22,673 nt of DNA. Source: Patescibacteria group bacterium UBA1370 (lineage in GTDB: Bacteria; Patescibacteriota; Microgenomatia; UBA1400; PJMF01). Every line of letters starts with the position of its first letter. Position 1 is the stretch's first letter. The stretch is from assembly GCA_002306315.1 (NCBI GenBank), contig DBRK01000012.1:1-22673 (forward strand), in the 5' to 3' direction. The notes beneath the pieces were generated by a model. That model was not told the origin of the DNA. It did not search any database and was given only the letters and a program-made list of their open reading frames with translations. The position numbers and the translations under genes were made by a program. Below, in pieces: positions 14,482 through 22,515 of the stretch.

Positions 14482-15717
14482 ATGATATTTTTCAAGAAAA
14501 AATCCAAGCGAGTATTGCTGTCGGGTCAAAGAAGCAAGCTCAAGCTGTTGGGAGCGCAACGCATCTTCCGGGATTTGGCAAACAAATATGCCGGCTTTTT
14601 CATGCCGATTTTCCTCTTTGAATTAGGCCGGCAGACAGACTTATTGGCTTTCCTGCCACTTCCTGCGCACCAGCGGGGATTTCTAGCTATTGCTTTTTAT
14701 TTCATTATTTATGGTTTGATGGGCGCCGTCATGGGTATACCTTTGGGCAGGTTGATGGCCAAGACCGGCTATCGGCGCACCTTGGTGTTGGCTCACTTGA
14801 TGCGGATGCTCTTTTTTTCGTCACTGTACATCTTAGGGCATGAGCCTTCCTGGATGCTTTTTATTGTTGTGGCTCTCTTGGATGGATTTAATTCCACCAT
14901 CTTCTGGAGTGGCTTTTGGACCCTGATGAGCAAAGAAAGCCGCCGCAACCGCATGGGCAGAAACTTGGGAATCGTCCAGTTGATTTTGCAAATTGTGGCG
15001 GTAACTTCGCCGGCTATTGCCGGAGCCATTGCTTCGCTGGCTGGCATCACTGTCCTCTTTTTGTTTGGAATCATCTTTACTTTGATGTCCTTGATTGCCG
15101 TTTTAATGATGGAGCGGGAGGAAGTGAAGTACCAGGTTAGTCTCAAAGAATTTCGGCGCTGGTTGAGTGAGAAGCGTTATGAGCGGTTGGCTTTGGCATT
15201 GAGCGGCAAATTTATTAATGACGCCACAGTCTTTATCTGGCCGCTCTATGTTTTTTTGCTATTGGGTTCCATTGATAAAGTTGGTTACTTATTTACAGTA
15301 TCTCTGTTTTTAGCCATGTTGGTGGTTTATTTTGCGGGTATGCACTTTGACCGCTCCAAGAGCCGTTGGCCGTTTATTACTTCTGGAGGCACTATTTCGC
15401 TGGTGTGGTTGGCAAAAACTCAAACTTTGTCTGTTTGGGGTATAGCGGTGGCTGACGCGATTGACCGTTTGGCAACAAACATCCATGACTTGTATTTTCA
15501 AATTGCTGTCTTGAGAAGAGGCAAGGGCAGCAAAGCTGTTGCCTACTTTATATATCGAGAAGTGCTGGCAAATATGGCCAGGGTGATTTATTGGTCGCTG
15601 TTCGCAATATTTTTCCTGCTTTACGGCGAATGGAAGGCGTTGTTTGTGGTAGCGGCTTTGGGTGCGCTCCTGAGTTTGCTGCTGAGAGAATCAAAAGAGG
15701 TCGAAACAGAAGCATAA
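14482..15717 (+). CDS. Major facilitator superfamily-type membrane transporter
   Basis: 411 aa with about 10-12 predicted membrane helices in two halves. A central cytosolic basic segment (about residues 213-235, LKEFRRWLSEKRYER) separates the halves. The loop between helices 2 and 3 reads GRLMAKTGYRR, a form of MFS motif A (GxLaDrxGrkr). The basic N-terminus (FFKKKSKR) is consistent with a cytosolic end. The substrate cannot be told. A TATGCT at 14468-14473 lies 8 bases before the ATG as a possible -10. The 120-aa gene begins 32 bases downstream. Confidence 0.75.
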   Translation: MIFFKKKSKRVLLSGQRSKLKLLGAQRIFRDLANKYAGFFMPIFLFELGRQTDLLAFLPLPAHQRGFLAIAFYFIIYGLMGAVMGIPLGRLMAKTGYRRTLVLAHLMRMLFFSSLYILGHEPSWMLFIVVALLDGFNSTIFWSGFWTLMSKESRRNRMGRNLGIVQLILQIVAVTSPAIAGAIASLAGITVLFLFGIIFTLMSLIAVLMMEREEVKYQVSLKEFRRWLSEKRYERLALALSGKFINDATVFIWPLYVFLLLGSIDKVGYLFTVSLFLAMLVVYFAGMHFDRSKSRWPFITSGGTISLVWLAKTQTLSVWGIAVADAIDRLATNIHDLYFQIAVLRRGKGSKAVAYFIYREVLANMARVIYWSLFAIFFLLYGEWKALFVVAALGALLSLLLRESKEVETEA

Positions 15718-15729
15718 TGCAAGGTCTTG

Positions 15730-15738
15730 TGGCATAAT
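15730..15738 (+). promoter_or_regulatory. Extended -10 promoter before the 120-aa gene
   Basis: TGG directly followed by CATAAT (15733-15738) forms a TGn-extended -10 element, 11 bases before ATG 15750. There is no clear -35, as is common for extended -10 promoters, and no Shine-Dalgarno in the short leader. Confidence 0.45.
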
Positions 15739-15749
15739 GGGTTGCAAAC

Positions 15750-16112
15750 ATGACAGCCGGAGACAAACCATCCTCTGCACCTGATCCAAAAAAACAGGTT
15801 TCCAGTCTGGGCGACATTGTTGCCGGATATCAGGTTAAGGAAGATAAAGGTTATATCACTCAGGAGTTTCAAGATTTCGGTTACCGTCTTGCCCTCCAAC
15901 TCAATGATCTCAAGCATAAAAGTCTTTATATTAAGATGGCCAAAGAAGTTGACCGCGGAATTCTTGAGCGGGCGCTGTCTTTTGTTAGCGACGCTGATCA
16001 CGCCGAGAGCAAACCCCGACTCTTTATGTGGAAAGTGAAGCAGCTGAAAGATGAAAAAGCCGCAAAAATGACGGCAAAAACTCCCGAGGAAGAACAACCG
16101 CCGCTTTTCTAG
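15750..16112 (+). CDS. Conserved Patescibacteria-type protein of unknown function
   Basis: 120 aa, soluble. The first 20 residues are Pro/Ser/Lys-rich and look disordered. The core (about 28-100) is helical, with segments FGYRLALQLNDLKHKSLYIK and SKPRLFMWKVKQLK; the tail is charged. I recall similar short proteins (a D-x-K-H-x-S-L-Y-I-K run followed by a K-x-R-L-F-M-W-K run) in other Patescibacteria genomes, but no function is attached. The basic, helical and Trp-containing pattern could suit nucleic-acid or ribosome contact; this is only a guess. It ends 12 bases before the GH3 gene, whose -10 box immediately follows its stop. Confidence 0.6.
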   Translation: MTAGDKPSSAPDPKKQVSSLGDIVAGYQVKEDKGYITQEFQDFGYRLALQLNDLKHKSLYIKMAKEVDRGILERALSFVSDADHAESKPRLFMWKVKQLKDEKAAKMTAKTPEEEQPPLF

Positions 16113-16118
16113 TACAAT
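16113..16118 (+). promoter_or_regulatory. -10 box before the GH3 gene, leaderless spacing
   Basis: TACAAT lies 6 bases before ATG 16125, directly after the stop of the preceding gene (TAG, 16110-16112). No matching -35 or Shine-Dalgarno is visible. A second in-frame ATG lies at 16131. Confidence 0.5.
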
Positions 16119-16124
16119 ACACCC

Positions 16125-17423
16125 ATGGCCATGCATCGATCGACCAAGGTATTCATCTTTTTGCTTGTTATCGTGGCAGCTATAACCGGGTACAACTACT
16201 TTGCCCGGCCTTTTGCAGGATTGAGCAGAAATCAGGAACAGCCGTCGGAAGAAACTTTGGCGCCCGGAAATGGGCAGACGGAATTTACTCCAGAAGTAGT
16301 TTTTGAAAATTTATCTGAGAGAGAGAAGGTCCTGCAGATGATAGCCGCGCCGGTTGTTCTGGGCGGGGATAATGCGCTTGCCGGTGTGGCGCAGCCCACG
16401 ACTTCTTCCGCAGCTACGGGATCAGCTGTTCAGCCGATGGTTTCCACCCCGACAAGTACGGTGCCGGCGGCAACGGGTTCTGCTGAGGCTTGGGTAGAGA
16501 GAAACAACCCCGGATTTATCACATTTTTTGGTGAAAAAATTTCCAGATCAGAGGCAGAGAAAACCATTGATCGCTATAAGTCGCTAGCCCGCTTGTGGGA
16601 GCAACCCCTCGTCAGTGCGATTGCCGTAGATCACGAGGGCGGAACGGTGCAGCGGTTAAGCGGCGCCGGTTTTACGCTATTGCCAAGTTGGCAGGAGCTT
16701 TGTGCTTTGGATGTTACGGAACGCGATGGCTTCTTGAAGCTCAGCAGCGAAGAGCTGAGCAGCATTGAAGTAGATTTTGTCTTTGCGCCGGTGCTGGATG
16801 TTGCTGACTTCAACCCGGCGCTACGCAATCGTATTTGCAGCGGCGACCATGAGACAGTCCTGGAGAGGGCTACTAGCTTTGCTTTGGCATTTCGTGATCG
16901 GGAAGTAACTCCGGTCTTTAAGCATTTTCCGGGAATCGGCGCCACTACCCGTGATTTGCATTTTGGTTTTGACCGGGTGACGGTTGATCCTCTTGATAGC
17001 CGCTTGTTCCGGGTGTTGCTGGAAACCTTTCCTGACGCGGCAGTGATGGTCAGCCATGTTGGCGTCGAAAATCAGTACCCAAATGTTCCTTGTTCTTTAA
17101 GCAAACCTTGCATTGATGAGTTGTACACGGTTTTTCCTGATGTGATGGTTTTTCCTGATGCTCTAAATATGACAGCAGCGGCTTATACAACCGATGGCAT
17201 CAGAAAAGATTTAAAGCAAGTAGCAGCCGAGGCGGTTTTGGCCGGCAACACGGTTTTGGTTTTTGGCACCGAACTTGATGGCGACGATCTGGAAGATATT
17301 ACTGCCGAATTAGTAGCTCAATATCAAAGCGACCCAGCAGTCCGCCAGGCTGTAGATGCTAGTGTTAAGAAAATCATCGCTTATAAGTTTCAACACGGCT
17401 TAACGGCGCAACCAGCGCAGTAG
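16125..17423 (+). CDS. Membrane-anchored GH3 glycosidase, NagZ-like
   Basis: Predicted beta-N-acetylhexosaminidase of glycoside hydrolase family 3, 432 aa, held outside the membrane by an N-terminal helix (about residues 8-27). Motifs: DHEGGTVQRL at 169-178, KHFPGIGATTRDLH at 266-279 (the NagZ motif KHFPGHGxxxxDSH, with Asp277 and His279 kept), and PDALNM with the expected nucleophile Asp345. Two motif positions differ: His to Ile at 271 and Ser to Leu at 278. A segment of about 40 residues rich in Ser, Thr, Ala and Pro (about 80-120) interrupts the early part of the barrel. The likely substrate is peptidoglycan amino sugars. NagZ is cytosolic in many Gram-negatives, whereas here it would face outward. 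Confidence 0.82.
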   Translation: MAMHRSTKVFIFLLVIVAAITGYNYFARPFAGLSRNQEQPSEETLAPGNGQTEFTPEVVFENLSEREKVLQMIAAPVVLGGDNALAGVAQPTTSSAATGSAVQPMVSTPTSTVPAATGSAEAWVERNNPGFITFFGEKISRSEAEKTIDRYKSLARLWEQPLVSAIAVDHEGGTVQRLSGAGFTLLPSWQELCALDVTERDGFLKLSSEELSSIEVDFVFAPVLDVADFNPALRNRICSGDHETVLERATSFALAFRDREVTPVFKHFPGIGATTRDLHFGFDRVTVDPLDSRLFRVLLETFPDAAVMVSHVGVENQYPNVPCSLSKPCIDELYTVFPDVMVFPDALNMTAAAYTTDGIRKDLKQVAAEAVLAGNTVLVFGTELDGDDLEDITAELVAQYQSDPAVRQAVDASVKKIIAYKFQHGLTAQPAQ

Positions 17424-17461
17424 GGGTTGAATAGCAAAAAGTGAAGGTATATAGCAACGGT

Positions 17462-17992
17462 ATGAAATGGGCAGAGCGGATTTTATTTTTACAACTGGTT
17501 TTTCCTTTGCTGTACGCGCTTATTTATTACTTCTTTACTGCCCAAGACACAATTAATCCTCTGGCAAACACGGTGTTATTCGCTGCCGGCCTCTATGTCG
17601 GCCAGTTCTTATTGTGGGCTGATGCCCGCTGGTTTTATTCCTATTACAATCCGCCTACAGAAACGGAAGCGACGACAGCCAATACAGAAGAAATGCCGGC
17701 TACACCTGATATTCCTCAACTGATTACCCGCTCACTCCTCTTTATTTTGTCTTTATTCCCTTTAAGTATCTACATGATTACCTCTACCGGCAGCGCCATG
17801 GGTGTGGGTGTGCTGTTGGGAATATTGGTGGGTTTGGCCATCGAAATGATAATTTTGAGGCGGGATTTGTTGTTCTTTCAGCAACACTTTTTTTATCAGC
17901 TGCGCCGGCCGGCAACGCTCAAGGAAACCGACCGCTTTATGTATGGTTATCTGGCTTTCATTTTGGTGGTGAGCATGTTAGTGCTGCTTTGA
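17462..17992 (+). CDS. Five-helix membrane protein of unknown function
   Basis: 176 aa from ATG 17462; a GTG at 17441 would add seven residues and spans the TATATA (17448-17453) that may serve as -10 for this gene. Five hydrophobic segments lie at about 7-26, 33-57, 85-105, 109-130 and 158-176. An acidic Thr/Glu-rich loop lies between helices 2 and 3 (about 60-80). ITRSLLFILSLFPLS and the ITSTGSAMG turn look like conserved features; I recall similar proteins in Patescibacteria without an assigned role. It lies between the GH3 enzyme and the Lgt fusion, hinting at envelope work. Function not recognised. Confidence 0.6.
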   Translation: MKWAERILFLQLVFPLLYALIYYFFTAQDTINPLANTVLFAAGLYVGQFLLWADARWFYSYYNPPTETEATTANTEEMPATPDIPQLITRSLLFILSLFPLSIYMITSTGSAMGVGVLLGILVGLAIEMIILRRDLLFFQQHFFYQLRRPATLKETDRFMYGYLAFILVVSMLVLL

Positions 17993-18045
17993 GCGGAATA
18001 ACGAATTTTCGGAGCGAGGTCTATCGGCAAATTTTACAAGGATAA

Positions 18046-19350
18046 ATGGAGATAAATCTTTTTGGCATCACCCTGCACCTATACGGTTTTATCTTGGGCT
18101 TGTCGGCTGTTGTTGGCTTGTTGTTGGTTGAAAAGAGGGCAAAGGAGCAAAATATTTCCAGCCGCTATGTTTGGACTGTGGCAGCGTGGGTTTTGGCCGG
18201 CGGGTTGGTTGCAGCCAGGCTTTGGCATGTGATCACCGATTTTGATTTGTATATTGGCCAGGGTTGGCAGGTGTTGGCGGTTTGGGATGGGGGGATGAGT
18301 ATCATCGGCGGAATTTTGGGTGGCTTGATAGCATTGGTTTTTGCAGGCAAATGGTTGAACACGTGCAGGGATGTGAATTTATGGCAGCTAGCTGATTTGG
18401 CGATATTTGGTTTACCGGCAGCGCAGTGCCTAGGCAGGTTAGGTAATTATGTAAATCATGAGCTTTTTGGTTTGCCGACGGCTTTGCCTTGGAAACTGTT
18501 TATTCCTCTGGAGTATCGGCCGATTGGCTATGAAGCGGAAGCTTATTATCATCCACTTTTTGCTTATGAAATGGTTTTGACCGGCTTGTTTGCCGTTGGT
18601 TTGTGGTGGTATGACCAACAGGTTTTGGGTAAAGAAGAACGCCGTGACCAGGTTGGCAAAGGAAATTATTTTTTGGTTTATCTTGCCTATTACAGCATAG
18701 GCCGTTTTTTTCTGGATTTTTTGAGAACTGACCGGGCAGTAGTGTCTGGAGCTGGTTTGGGAATTAACCAAATATTCTTGTTAGTAGCACTAATAGTTGT
18801 GTTGTTGGCGGCTGTGAGACGGAAGATGTTGCCGGGGAAGAGGGTCGCGGCGGCGATGGTAGCCGCCGCCGGGTTGGGAGTCTTGCTAGTTGGGGTGATA
18901 ATCGGCGCGCTAGCGGGGCAGCAGTCCGCCGCGCCAAACTCAGCTTCCAAATTTTCTCAAAAAAACACACTTTCTGCTCCTGAATTCCGCAATATCCAGC
19001 TTGGCGATGCGCTATTGCATGTAGAAATTGCCCAAACACCGGAACAAATTACTCGCGGGCTCAGCGGCCGTCCCAATATTGGCAGCGATGGACTGCTCTT
19101 TATTCTGCCCGGCAGGGAAGCACCGTTTTTTTGGATGAAAGATATGCAGTTTAATTTGGATATGGTCTGGATTGATCAAAACCAGGTTGTTGGTATTTCC
19201 AAAAATGTGCCCAAACCCCCGTCTGCGGACACACCAGACCCGGAGGTTCCCAGGGTTTCCCCTGGCCGACCTGCCGAGATGGTGTTGGAAATAGCAGCCG
19301 GTGATGCTGACAGGTTGGGCATAGAAATCGGCGATCGGCTGTCTTGGTGA
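18046..19350 (+). CDS. lgt: Prolipoprotein diacylglyceryl transferase fused to DUF192
   Basis: 434 aa, one uninterrupted frame. Residues 1 to about 262 are Lgt, the membrane enzyme that attaches diacylglycerol to the lipobox cysteine of prolipoproteins. Motifs: WDGGMSIIGG at 80-89 (the usual His of HGG is Ser85-Ile), GRLGNYVNHELFG at 130-142 with Arg131 and Asn134, HPLFAYE, and GRFFLDFLRTDR at 219-230 with Arg227. An extra hydrophobic helix (267-290) follows, then a linker, then a DUF192 domain from about 314 (HVEIAQTPEQITRGLS, LLFILP, FFWMKDM, LDMVWID). The added helix after the seven Lgt helices would put DUF192 outside the membrane. AAGGA at 18038-18042 is close to the ATG. Lgt call firm; the role of the fusion is unknown. 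Confidence 0.9.
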   Translation: MEINLFGITLHLYGFILGLSAVVGLLLVEKRAKEQNISSRYVWTVAAWVLAGGLVAARLWHVITDFDLYIGQGWQVLAVWDGGMSIIGGILGGLIALVFAGKWLNTCRDVNLWQLADLAIFGLPAAQCLGRLGNYVNHELFGLPTALPWKLFIPLEYRPIGYEAEAYYHPLFAYEMVLTGLFAVGLWWYDQQVLGKEERRDQVGKGNYFLVYLAYYSIGRFFLDFLRTDRAVVSGAGLGINQIFLLVALIVVLLAAVRRKMLPGKRVAAAMVAAAGLGVLLVGVIIGALAGQQSAAPNSASKFSQKNTLSAPEFRNIQLGDALLHVEIAQTPEQITRGLSGRPNIGSDGLLFILPGREAPFFWMKDMQFNLDMVWIDQNQVVGISKNVPKPPSADTPDPEVPRVSPGRPAEMVLEIAAGDADRLGIEIGDRLSW

Positions 19351-19384
19351 AAACAGGCAGGAATGATATCATAACAATACATTC

Positions 19385-20128
19385 ATGAGTGATGCTGCCC
19401 AAGCCCCACAAGCCGATATATCAAGCAGGCTGAAATCTTCATTTATGCCTGTTGCGACTGCAAACACCAACCCGAGTCAGACCGGAGATGACGTGTCTCC
19501 TGCTGTCCCTACTGTCGCTTCCGTTCAGTCTACGTTTCCAGAACCTCTGCCAGTGCAGACCAGCCCTTCAGATTCAGAAAAATTGGATATCATGCTTGGA
19601 GTTTTGGATAAGCTGGGAGGCCAGGTAGAGCAAGCTCCATCAGATTCTTCACAGCCTCCCGCAGCCGTTCCTGCTTCAGTGCAGGATCTGTCGACAATCG
19701 GTCAAGCCTGGCCGCAGGCTTTTGCTGCCTCCGATCCGCTGAATCCCCCTCATGCCGTCCGCACCGGACCCAAGGAGGCGACGGAATCCACCGCATCTCC
19801 TGATCAGACCGGCGCTGAGGTTACAGGCATCCAATATGTGGAGGAAGAGAAAAATCCGGAAATTCCTGTCGAGGTCGAAGGATATCTCCAGAGTGTAGAA
19901 GAGCGGGCTGCAGAAAAGCCGCCGGAAATCATCATTGCTGATGGCAGCGGCGAGTCGGAAAATGTCAGCTATCCCAGCCGGCCGGTGGTGGTATTGCCGA
20001 TAACCGAAGAAGTTGAAGAAGCGGGCAAGAAAAAGAATCCTAACTTTAGCATCCGTTGGTTGGTGGAATGGAGCCAGAGAATTATAAAAATGTTTGCCGG
20101 TAAGGTAGTTTATAAACGAGAAAGTTAG
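19385..20128 (+). CDS. Disordered protein with conserved-looking C-terminus, unknown
   Basis: 247 aa with no signal peptide or membrane helix. Residues 1 to about 145 are rich in Pro, Ser, Thr, Ala, Gln and Asp and appear disordered. The last 100 residues are more ordered: PVEVEGYLQSVEE, a PVVVLPITEEEVEEAG-like acidic stretch, and SIRWLVEWSQRIIKMF, which forms an amphipathic, tryptophan-rich helix. The order (acidic LP-x-T-E-E followed by RWLVEW) is something I recall in other Patescibacteria proteins but cannot name. It precedes the T4SS-type ATPase by 44 bases, so a partner or adaptor role for that ATPase is plausible but unproven. AACAAT at 19373-19378 lies 6 bases before the ATG. Confidence 0.55.
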   Translation: MSDAAQAPQADISSRLKSSFMPVATANTNPSQTGDDVSPAVPTVASVQSTFPEPLPVQTSPSDSEKLDIMLGVLDKLGGQVEQAPSDSSQPPAAVPASVQDLSTIGQAWPQAFAASDPLNPPHAVRTGPKEATESTASPDQTGAEVTGIQYVEEEKNPEIPVEVEGYLQSVEERAAEKPPEIIIADGSGESENVSYPSRPVVVLPITEEVEEAGKKKNPNFSIRWLVEWSQRIIKMFAGKVVYKRES

Positions 20129-20134
20129 CTCCTC

Positions 20135-20163
20135 TTACCAGCCCGGTTAACCAGAGGTACAAT
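20135..20163 (+). promoter_or_regulatory. Promoter of the T4SS-type ATPase
   Basis: TTACCA (20135-20140, 4 of 6 -35 matches), a 17-base spacer and TACAAT (20158-20163) end 9 bases before ATG 20173. A transcript would have a leader of only about 2-3 bases. Confidence 0.6.
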
Positions 20164-20172
20164 AAAAGTGGT

Positions 20173-22512
20173 ATGAATAACTTGATGGAAATGGACATTG
20201 TCAATTTGGTTGTAGAGCTGGCTGGGAGCTTGTTGATTTTATTGGTGATAACAGCTATTTTTAGCATCTTTGGCTATATGATTTTTCAATGGTGGAAACA
20301 TCGCAACCGTGAGAACTATGCTTTGGATTTTGCTACCCTGTTGGTGCGCCTTCCCCGGGACAACGAAATCAAAATCGATGCAGCCGAACAGATGTTTGCC
20401 GGTTTGTATTCTCTCAAGAAGGGAGGTTTCTTTTCCTGGCTCAAGCCTGAGGATGTCTTTGCCTTTGAAATTATCGCTCTCAAAGAGGATTTGGCTTTTT
20501 ATATCAGCTGCTCCAAGAAAATTCGCGACTTGGTGGAAAAACAGGTGCATGGTGCTTATCCGAACGCCGATATTAAGGAAGTTGATGATGTCAACATTTT
20601 CAGTGAAAAAGGCCGAGTGGAATTTTGTTCGCTGCGGCTTGATAAAGCCAACCATTTTCCCATTAAAACCTATAAAGATTTGCCTACAGACGGCCTGTCT
20701 CTGATTACCTCAGCTCTGTCAAAGATGGGCGCGGGCGAGGGGGCGATCCTGCAAATCTTGTTGCAGCCAGAAGGCAGTCGCTGGAAGAAAAAAGGCAAGA
20801 AATATATTTCGGGCGAGAAAAAACGCGAGTCCGATCCGGAAAAGGCCACCTACAGCCACGATCCCAAGGAAATGGAGCACGTGGGCAACAAGTTGGACAA
20901 ACCAGGGTTTAGGGTTTCGGTTCGGATTGTGGTGTCTGCCCCGCAGCAGCACCAAGCCGAGCAACATCTAAACAATATCAAAGGCGCTTTTGCTCAATTT
21001 GCTTCCGCCTATAACTCTTTTAAGAGGGGGCGGATACTTTTTAAACATCTTTTCATGATAGATTTTTTGTATCGGTACATGCCGTTGTTTAATCGCAATA
21101 CCTTTGTCCTAAACACGGAAGAGCTGGCTACGGTTTTCCATTTTCCCAATAAAACAGTCGAGACCCACCATATCCGCTGGCTGAATGCCAAAAATGCGCC
21201 GGCGCCGCAAGAAATTCCCACCGAAGGCCTTTACTTAGGACTTTCTAATTATCGCGGTGAATCGCGGAAAATTTATATCAAAGATGATGACCGCCGCCGC
21301 CACATGTACATTGTGGGTAAAACCGGCACCGGTAAATCAGAATTTCTTAAGGAAATGATTCTCCAAGACATCGAAGATGGCAAGGGAGTCTGCGCCATCG
21401 ACCCGCATGGAGAATTTGTTGAAGATATTTTGCAATTAATGCCGCCAGAGCGGGCTGATGACGTCATTTACTTTAACCCTTCTGACCTAATCAGACCAAT
21501 GGGCTTAAACATGATGGAGGCAGAAACCGAGGAGCAGCGGCACTTTGTGGTCAGCTCGGTTATTGGCTTGATGTACAAACTCTATGACCCGCACCGCACG
21601 GGTATCATCGGCCCGCGGTTTGAACATGCCATTCGCAACGCTATGTTGACGATTATGTATAAGGAAGGTAGCACCTTCGTGGAGCTAGTACGGATTTTGA
21701 CTGACAGCAAGTATGTGGAAGAGATGCTGCCCTATGTCAAAGACCCGGTGGTGCGCCGCTATTGGACAGATCAAATTGCCCAGACTTCTGATTTCCACAA
21801 ATCTGAGGTTTTGGACTACATTGTCTCTAAGTTTGGCCGCTTTGTGACCAACAAAACCATGCGCAACATCATTGGCCAGCCCCACAGCGCCTTTAGTTTC
21901 CGCAAAGCTATGGATGAGCAGAAAATCGTTCTCTGCAATCTTTCCAAGGGTATTTTAGGCGAGGAAGATGCCAAATTCTTGGGTTTAATTCTGGTGCCAA
22001 AGGTCCTGACTGCTGCCATGAGTCGTCAGGATATCCCGATGTCAGAGCGCAAAGATTTTTACCTGTATGTTGATGAGTTCCAGAACTACGCCACCGAAGA
22101 TTTTGCCGTTATCCTGTCTGAGGCCCGGAAATACCGCCTAAACCTGGTGGTGGCTAACCAGTTTATTTCTCAGATTGATGAAGATGTGAAGAACGCTGTC
22201 TTCGGCAACGTGGGTACAATGATTTCCTTCCGTATCGGTGTGCCAGATGCCAACTTCCTGCAGCACGAATTTGCGCCAACCTTCAATGAAAATGATTTAA
22301 CAAATATCGAGAAATACCATGTTTATGTCAAGACAATTGTCAACAACGAACCGGTTCCGCCGTTCAGCATGTCGCTTTACAAAGATATGGATAAAGTCAA
22401 AGCGCGGATGAATCCCAAGCAAGCCGAGATGATCAAACAGCTTTCCCGCCTTAAGTACGGTAAGGACAAGGAGGTTGTTGAAGCGGAAATTAAGAGCAGA
22501 AGCAATTTGTAG
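20173..22512 (+). CDS. Membrane-anchored DUF87/VirD4-like T4SS-type ATPase
   Basis: 779 aa. One N-terminal membrane segment (about 12-41) anchors the protein. A large middle region (about 45-370) of unassigned fold follows, then a RecA-like motor domain. Walker A is GKTGTGKS at 382-389 with Lys388. IDPHGEF follows about 30 residues later, and the Walker B is YVDEFQNYA with Asp634 and Glu635. VVANQF is the sensor-like strand. This layout fits the type IV secretion/conjugation ATPases and HerA-like translocases annotated widely in Patescibacteria. With the pilin-like pair at 2369-4146 it suggests a minimal T4SS- or DNA-transfer-like machine. Whether it moves DNA or protein is unknown. It could equally be grouped with VirB4 or TraG/TraD; the motor call itself is firm. 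Confidence 0.85.
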   Translation: MNNLMEMDIVNLVVELAGSLLILLVITAIFSIFGYMIFQWWKHRNRENYALDFATLLVRLPRDNEIKIDAAEQMFAGLYSLKKGGFFSWLKPEDVFAFEIIALKEDLAFYISCSKKIRDLVEKQVHGAYPNADIKEVDDVNIFSEKGRVEFCSLRLDKANHFPIKTYKDLPTDGLSLITSALSKMGAGEGAILQILLQPEGSRWKKKGKKYISGEKKRESDPEKATYSHDPKEMEHVGNKLDKPGFRVSVRIVVSAPQQHQAEQHLNNIKGAFAQFASAYNSFKRGRILFKHLFMIDFLYRYMPLFNRNTFVLNTEELATVFHFPNKTVETHHIRWLNAKNAPAPQEIPTEGLYLGLSNYRGESRKIYIKDDDRRRHMYIVGKTGTGKSEFLKEMILQDIEDGKGVCAIDPHGEFVEDILQLMPPERADDVIYFNPSDLIRPMGLNMMEAETEEQRHFVVSSVIGLMYKLYDPHRTGIIGPRFEHAIRNAMLTIMYKEGSTFVELVRILTDSKYVEEMLPYVKDPVVRRYWTDQIAQTSDFHKSEVLDYIVSKFGRFVTNKTMRNIIGQPHSAFSFRKAMDEQKIVLCNLSKGILGEEDAKFLGLILVPKVLTAAMSRQDIPMSERKDFYLYVDEFQNYATEDFAVILSEARKYRLNLVVANQFISQIDEDVKNAVFGNVGTMISFRIGVPDANFLQHEFAPTFNENDLTNIEKYHVYVKTIVNNEPVPPFSMSLYKDMDKVKARMNPKQAEMIKQLSRLKYGKDKEVVEAEIKSRSNL

Positions 22513-22515
22513 GTC

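Noticed and set aside
17441..17461. GTG start for the five-helix membrane protein
   Set aside because: The extension spans a TATATA -10-like box, and the ATG at 17462 begins just before the first membrane helix.
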